A DNA stretch of 64,000 bases from Paenibacillus agri (lineage in GTDB: Bacteria > Bacillota > Bacilli > Paenibacillales > Paenibacillaceae), in the NCBI RefSeq assembly GCF_013359945.1, contig NZ_JABWCS010000211.1, positions 115,893 to 179,892 on the forward strand. Reading direction: 5' to 3'. Position numbers and translations under genes: made by a program. Below, piece by piece: positions 60,430 through 64,000 of this stretch (within the stretch, counting starts at the first letter, position 1; each line of letters begins with the position of its first letter). The notes beneath the pieces are model-generated. The model saw nothing but the letters and a program-made list of their open reading frames with translations, made no database searches and was not told where the DNA came from.

Positions 60430-60610
60430 CTTTCGTCATCTCCTCAGTAGTTTTATGATTCTGTATTTTGCTTACAGTTGAATTGTAGAACAAGCCTTTT
60501 GCAATTGTAATTAAACGCCCATTACAACTTTCTTAATTAAGTATTAAGTCTTCTATAACAAAAATTCTTCAGGGTTCCTATATAAGACGAATTTTAGATT
60601 CTCACTCAAG

Positions 60611-60834
60611 GCTTGGTCGTCACTACGGTGGAATGTTTGGACTTCCGGCCGTTGTTGTCTCCAGATTTTTCTGATTATACCGCTATTCGCGGATAAAATC
60701 CGGAGACAGCCTGTGCTTCCGATGCGAGCTTTCCTGCAGAAAGCTTTCAGACGAGCGCTACGCTCCTACAGTTCCAAACCTCCCCCTTCGTTCCTCCCCG
60801 CCCTCTGTTAATTTCTTTCATTCGTCTTATATAG
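60611..60834. repeat. Dispersed structured repeat family B, copy 2
   Basis: 224 bp, very similar to copy 1 over the full length, with differences mostly in loops (for example GAGCGCTTCGCTC in copy 1 against GAGCGCTACGCTC here). It lies between the DM13 lipoprotein promoter and the methyltransferase leader. Confidence 0.82.
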
Positions 60835-60877
60835 ATTGAAAAAAAAAGGTTGCTGTGCTAAACTATCAGCAACTTTG

Positions 60878-60906
60878 TTGACAGGGGTTGAGGAGAGTAA
60901 TGTAAA
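60878..60906 (+). promoter_or_regulatory. Promoter of the methyltransferase leader
   Basis: TTGACA, a 17-base spacer and TGTAAA. It is the best promoter upstream of the Cfr-like gene, about 620 bases before its start. Inferred. Confidence 0.6.
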
Positions 60907-61080
60907 ATTTCTTGCTTAGTTAGAGAAGATAAAACATCATTTGTTTTATTCTTTTTAGGCAAGGAAGTTACTTATTCTCTTCACTCAAAGTTATACATTA
61001 CTAATCCAGTCACGCTTTTAAGGAATAGTGTATTTATTTGGGCTACAAGAAGGGAAACTTTCTTGTAGCCCATTTTGTTT
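60906..61080 (+). promoter_or_regulatory. Attenuator-like leader with intrinsic terminator
   Basis: A perfect terminator stem GGGCTACAAGAA/TTCTTGTAGCCC (61040-61071) with ATTTTGTTTT after it lies in the leader. Upstream TTCTTGC (about 60908) can pair either with GCAAGGAA (about 60959) or with CAAGAA of the terminator stem, giving two exclusive folds. A possible short frame (GTG 61028, 23 codons, begins MYLFGLQEG) runs through the terminator, though its binding site is weak. This is the layout of antibiotic-responsive attenuators. Confidence 0.55.
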
Positions 61081-61152
61081 TGCCAGATATCACCACTGAA
61101 ATTGTGAGTCTGTAATACAGCAATAGACTTTTATCTTAAGGAGGCTTTCAAA

Positions 61153-61263
61153 ATGTTTGAGGTTGTACATGTACAAGTGAACTGTTCATTATCCGTTGGC
61201 ACGGTTCACGATCACAATAAACGGATGCCGGAGCATTTTCCATCTATTGATAGATGCACATAG
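61153..61263 (+). CDS. 36-residue small ORF in the methyltransferase leader
   Basis: A short frame (MFEVVHVQVNCSLSVG..., ending SIDRCT) with a perfect AAGGAGG eight bases before the ATG, downstream of the terminator and upstream of repeat copy 3. No family recognised. It may be a leader peptide or a small protein co-expressed with the methyltransferase. The 12-base palindrome TGTACATGTACA lies within it. Confidence 0.5.
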   Translation: MFEVVHVQVNCSLSVGTVHDHNKRMPEHFPSIDRCT

Positions 61264-61333
61264 CAACTTAGCTACAAGCTTCGTGGATTATAACTATATA
61301 AATTGAACCTAAGATCTTTATACGGAGCAAGAA

Positions 61334-61465
61334 CGTCATTACGGGAAATGTTTGGACTTTCGGCCGCTGTTGTCTCCAGATTTCTTTTATTTGTACTGCT
61401 CCTACAGTTCCAAACTTTCCCTTCAATCCTTTCTCCTTTTTGATTTTCCAGTTCAATCTTTATAG
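61334..61465. repeat. Dispersed structured repeat family B, copy 3 (internally deleted)
   Basis: 132 bp keeping the left part (AATGTTTGGACTTTCGGCCG, TGTCTCCAGATTT) and the right part (GCTCCTACAGTTCCAAACTT) of copies 1 and 2; about 90 bases of the centre are missing. It lies directly between the small ORF and the methyltransferase gene. An 18-bp near-palindrome ATGTTCGATATCGGACAT follows at 61480-61497. Confidence 0.75.
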
Positions 61466-61524
61466 TTGGTCAATGTTCATGTTCGATATCGGACATTTTC
61501 TCCGGCTCAAGAGGAGAAAAACAC

Positions 61525-62565
61525 ATGAAATCAACTTCGAAATACGAAATGATACAGCAAATACTGACTGACTTAAAACAACCCGCATATCGTTTTCAAC
61601 AAATCGCGGACGCAATCTTTAAACAAAGAATTGGCGAGTATGATCGAATGACTATATTACCCAAAGAGATACGAAAGGAATTAATTAAACATCTTGGTGA
61701 ACAGGTTTTGGGCTTAACCCCAGTCATTCAAAAAACATCTGTACAAGTGAACAAGGTGCTTTTTGCTATTCAAGGCGGTGAACATATTGAAGCCGTTCAA
61801 TTATGCTATGAGCGCGGTTGGAAATCCTATTGTATTTCCAGTCAGTGCGGATGCGGGTATGGCTGTAGCTTCTGTGCTACGGGGACAATTGGATTGAAGC
61901 GAAATCTGACAGCTGATGAAATAACTGATCAATTGTTATATTTCCATCTAAACGGTCATGTCTTGGATAGTGTTTCATTTATGGGCATGGGCGAAGCGTT
62001 AGCCAATCCCAACATCTTCGACACGCTTAAGATGCTAACGGATCCACGGATTTTCGCCTTAGGCCATCGAAGAATTACTGTTTCTACCATCGGAATCCTG
62101 CCGGGTATCGAGCGTCTGACTACGGAATTCCCGCAGATTAACCTTACTTTCTCGCTGCACTCTCCAATCGACGAGCAGCGCAGTAAGTTAATGCCTATTA
62201 ACAATCGATTTCCTCTTCATGATGTGTTGAACAAACTGGATCAGCACATTTGCGCTACAGGCAGAAAAGTATATATTGCCTATATTTTGCTTCGCGGAGA
62301 GAACGACTCCAATGAGCATGCAGAAGCTATGGCTGCTTTGTTAAAGAACAGAGGGCCGTGGGAACATTTATATCATGTTAATCTGATCCCCTACAATGCA
62401 ACCGCCGTAACGCCTGAGAGCTTTCATCAATCGGACAAGGAGCGTGTACAAAGATTTGTCAGCATCCTGAAATCAAAAGGAATTAAAGTCACTGTACGGA
62501 CGCAATTCGGAACGGACATTGATGCAGCATGCGGACAACTCTACGGAAGGGGTGAAAGTACATGA
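61525..62565 (+). CDS. cfr: Cfr-type 23S rRNA (adenine2503-C8) methyltransferase
   Basis: A 346-residue radical SAM protein. The cluster motif is CGYGCSFC (Cys 110, 114, 117), with the methyl-carrying Cys near 336 in DAACGQLYG. It groups with Cfr, not with housekeeping RlmN: GLKRNLTADEITDQLLYF, SFMGMGEALAN, LTFSLHSP, VNLIPYN, and RTQFGTDIDAACGQLYG follow Cfr closely, whereas RlmN has GEP and CGQLR versions. Cfr methylates C8 of A2503 in 23S rRNA and gives resistance to phenicols, lincosamides, oxazolidinones, pleuromutilins and streptogramin A. Cfr-like genes (Clb group) are known in Bacillales chromosomes. GAGGAG precedes the ATG. It overlaps the next gene by ATGA. Confidence 0.9.
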   Translation: MKSTSKYEMIQQILTDLKQPAYRFQQIADAIFKQRIGEYDRMTILPKEIRKELIKHLGEQVLGLTPVIQKTSVQVNKVLFAIQGGEHIEAVQLCYERGWKSYCISSQCGCGYGCSFCATGTIGLKRNLTADEITDQLLYFHLNGHVLDSVSFMGMGEALANPNIFDTLKMLTDPRIFALGHRRITVSTIGILPGIERLTTEFPQINLTFSLHSPIDEQRSKLMPINNRFPLHDVLNKLDQHICATGRKVYIAYILLRGENDSNEHAEAMAALLKNRGPWEHLYHVNLIPYNATAVTPESFHQSDKERVQRFVSILKSKGIKVTVRTQFGTDIDAACGQLYGRGEST

Positions 62566-62831
62566 GGTATATCAACGCTAATAAAATTCTTCCAAAAGAA
62601 TTAATTTTAAAATTGCAAAATTTTGTTCATGGTGAGTACATCTACATTCCCGCAATAGAAGATCAGCATAAACATTGGGGTGAACGTTCTGGCTCGCGAG
62701 AAGAGATTGATAACCGGAATCTTGAAATCATAGAAGCCTATACTTCCGGTTCTTCGATTCAAGATCTTGCCGAAGTTTACTGTCTTTCTGTTTATGCTAT
62801 AAGAAAGATAATTTATAGCAAATCAGACTAA
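62562..62831 (+). CDS. CD3324-type small HTH protein
   Basis: An 89-residue protein of the CD3324 family: MRYINANKILPKELILKLQNFVHGEYIYIPAI, a basic linker WGERSGSREEIDNRN, and a C-terminal helix-turn-helix SIQDLAEVYCLSVYAIRKIIYS. It resembles Mor-like activator fragments and likely binds DNA. Its start overlaps the methyltransferase stop (ATGA), so both are translated from one message; it may regulate this locus. Confidence 0.75.
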   Translation: MRYINANKILPKELILKLQNFVHGEYIYIPAIEDQHKHWGERSGSREEIDNRNLEIIEAYTSGSSIQDLAEVYCLSVYAIRKIIYSKSD

Positions 62832-62847
62832 ATGCATAATCAATTTC

Positions 62848-62889
62848 GCCATCGCCACGCCCTAGCTTTAGGGCTGCGGTGGCTTTTTT
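62848..62889 (+). terminator. Terminator of the methyltransferase operon
   Basis: GCCATCGCC...GGTGGC outer stem with inner CCCTA/TAGGG, followed by TTTTTT. It separates this operon from the L4 gene. Confidence 0.85.
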
Positions 62890-62995
62890 ATTACAGCTAA
62901 TCCTCGTTGTTATACCAAATAATACAGAGCCATTTTGTGTATAGTTTATGTAATTTTTATCTGTTAACCTTACAAATATCGTTATTAATTCGATT

Positions 62996-63044
62996 AAAGT
63001 CACTGATATTTTCAAACCTATCGTGACTGTTTACAGTCTGGAGG
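62996..63044 (+). promoter_or_regulatory. Leader of the second L4 gene with exclusive hairpins
   Basis: AGTCAC (about 62998) can pair with GTGACT (63023-63028), while GACTG (63025-63029) can pair with CAGTC (63034-63038) directly before the GGAGG site. The two pairings share bases, so only one can form; the second would approach the ribosome binding site. Confidence 0.4.
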
Positions 63045-63052
63045 AAAGAACA

Positions 63053-63682
63053 ATGTTGAAGGTCAATGTTTTTGATATGGGGGGTAATATTGTTGATGAA
63101 ATGGAACTTGAAGAATCCATATTCGGGATTATTCCCAATGAGTCTGTTATGCATGAAGCAGTTGTTAACTATCTGGCAAATCAACGCAGAGGAACACAAT
63201 CCGCATTAACACGCGGTGAAGTTCGAGGAGGTGGCCGAAAACCGTATAAGCAGAATAAAATTGATAGATCTAGAGCAGGTTCAATTCGTATGCCACATTG
63301 GCGTGGCGGAGGCGTTGTATTCGCTCCCAAACCTCGCGACTACAGCTACAAACTTAATAAAAAGGTTAAGCGACTTGCTATTAAATCTGCGCTATCTAGT
63401 AAAGTACAGAGCCAGGAACTTATTGTTGTTGACGAGATCAAATTAGAGAATTACAGAACAAAATCTATTGTCGCTATGCTTAATGCCCTTGGAGCAAATA
63501 AAAAATCCCTGATCGTTAAACCATCGATGGACCCTATTGTATTTAAAAGCGCCAATAACATACCTGGTGTAGAAACTGCCGTAGCTGATTCCCTTAATGT
63601 ATATACCATTTTGAAGTATGAGAAATTAATAATTACGAAAGCAGCTATGAATATGATTACGGAAATGTACTCTTCATTTTAG
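63053..63682 (+). CDS. rplD: Second, stand-alone 50S ribosomal protein L4 with altered tunnel loop
   Basis: A 209-residue L4 with all family marks (FGIIPNESVMHEAV, VRGGGRKPY, GSIRMPHWRGGGVVF, YSYKLNKKVKRLAIKSALSSKV, NIPGVE). It is not in an S10-type operon: L3, L23 and L2 genes are absent, so this is a paralogue of the housekeeping copy. Numbering matches B. subtilis L4 exactly, and the loop usually read KPWRQKGTGRAR (63-74) is KPYKQNKIDRSR: K68N, G69K, T70I, G71D, A73S. Those positions line the peptide exit tunnel, and changes there give macrolide, phenicol or oxazolidinone resistance in other bacteria. GGAGG precedes ATG 63053. Likely incorporated into ribosomes under antibiotic stress. Confidence 0.9.
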   Translation: MLKVNVFDMGGNIVDEMELEESIFGIIPNESVMHEAVVNYLANQRRGTQSALTRGEVRGGGRKPYKQNKIDRSRAGSIRMPHWRGGGVVFAPKPRDYSYKLNKKVKRLAIKSALSSKVQSQELIVVDEIKLENYRTKSIVAMLNALGANKKSLIVKPSMDPIVFKSANNIPGVETAVADSLNVYTILKYEKLIITKAAMNMITEMYSSF

Positions 63683-63708
63683 GTCTGTTACATTAATATC
63701 TAAATAAA

Positions 63709-63746
63709 AAAAGTACATTAGATATAATATCTAATGTACTTTCATC
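63709..63746 (+). terminator. Terminator of the L4 paralogue gene
   Basis: AAAGTACATTAGATA pairs perfectly with TATCTAATGTACTTT around TAA. Works for both strands. Confidence 0.88.
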
Positions 63747-63791
63747 AAACGTTGATTTTATCGCTATTCAGAGAAGTTTTAACGTTCTCGG

Positions 63792-64000
63792 TCATATCCT
63801 CGTTACATTCTGATCAGTACTAGTCTTTAAACAACAATTCTGCAAATAGGACGCAAAGCATGCTGTATTGATCTGCATATGCTTGTTATCCCCATCCAAT
63901 TTGCTGAGCAAAATGCCTCCTTCCAACAAGGAAAATGCAAATGAAGCAAGCGCATCCGAATCCAGATCTCCCCTAAACTCCCCAGCTTTAATCCCGTCAC
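63792..64000 (-). CDS. TetR-family regulator, C-terminal part (cut by window end)
   Basis: The visible 69 residues (DSDALASFAFSLLEGGILLSKLDGD, then INTACFASYLQNCC) match the C-terminal ligand domain of TetR regulators, ending at TGA 63792-63794. The DNA-binding part lies beyond the window. It is convergent with the L4 gene. Confidence 0.7.
   Translation of the reverse strand, partial: DGIKAGEFRGDLDSDALASFAFSLLEGGILLSKLDGDNKHMQINTACFASYLQNCCLKTSTDQNVTRI

Noticed and set aside
60890..60905. Start-stop ORF (ATG TAA) with GAGGAG in the methyltransferase leader
   Set aside because: It overlaps the -10 region of the proposed promoter, so it is probably not in the transcript.
61525..62565. Housekeeping RlmN
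   Set aside because: Motifs GMGEALAN, LTADEITDQ and CGQLYG follow Cfr, not RlmN, and there is a leader typical of resistance genes.

Overview
The window reads as a chromosomal segment of a low-to-mid GC, spore-former-type Firmicute, most likely Paenibacillus. Supporting signs are strong AGGAGG-type ribosome binding sites, frequent GTG/TTG starts, copper-amine-oxidase N-terminal domains fused to TraB/GumN domains, DUF6530 proteins and many paralogous MFS, MerR and TetR genes. No rRNA, tRNA, CRISPR array or intact insertion sequence was seen. The content is accessory: regulators, transporters, oxidoreductases, decayed transposases and dispersed palindromic repeats.

Layout. 0.1-9.5 kb: a DUF4062 protein, a DUF1450 protein, an MMPL exporter with a quinone-oxidoreductase-like enzyme and an ArsR regulator, an HxlR regulator facing a broken luciferase-like gene and an NAD(P)H oxidoreductase, and an SGNH esterase. 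9.5-14.6 kb: a minus-strand operon DUF6530-MFS-MoxR AAA ATPase-VWA-GIY-YIG-like, followed by a second DUF6530 gene. The ATPase and VWA frames are joined by an A10 tract in a -1 frameshift arrangement. 14.7-23.4 kb: AraC and aldo/keto reductase, then an amino-acid catabolic operon (aromatic ammonia lyase with an unusual Ala-Cys-Gly MIO triad, amino-acid ABC importer, IclR, FAD amine oxidase). 23.4-34.2 kb: IS3 remnant, an oligopeptide ABC importer operon with an M20 amidohydrolase and a class I amidotransferase-like hydrolase, a GH29 fucosidase, TetR and a tautomerase. 34.4-36.2 kb: Lrp and MFS.

36.9-45.5 kb: three diverged copies of a MerR-led cassette whose cargo is drawn from CPBP intramembrane-protease-like proteins, secreted copper-amine-oxidase-N/TraB proteins and a YbjQ protein. 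Each merR has a 19-bp-spacer promoter containing a different dyad. 46-60.4 kb: secreted-esterase-like hydrolase, CPBP-TetR pair, small membrane protein, MFS-ArsR, VOC and epimerase, MFS-MocR, and an operon with a DM13 lipoprotein, DoxX and a two-component system.

60.6-63.8 kb is the most exciting region. A Cfr-type 23S rRNA A2503 methyltransferase sits behind an attenuator-like leader, overlaps a CD3324-type HTH gene, and is followed by a stand-alone second ribosomal protein L4 gene. The L4 tunnel loop is changed at exactly the positions (68-71) known for antibiotic-resistance mutations. Together they look like a ribosome-remodelling resistance island acting on both the peptidyl-transferase centre and the exit tunnel. 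Two dispersed repeat families (about 190 bp and about 223 bp, three copies each) punctuate the intergenic space; two copies of the second bracket the methyltransferase leader. Alignments here are by eye from memory of family sequences; no search was run.
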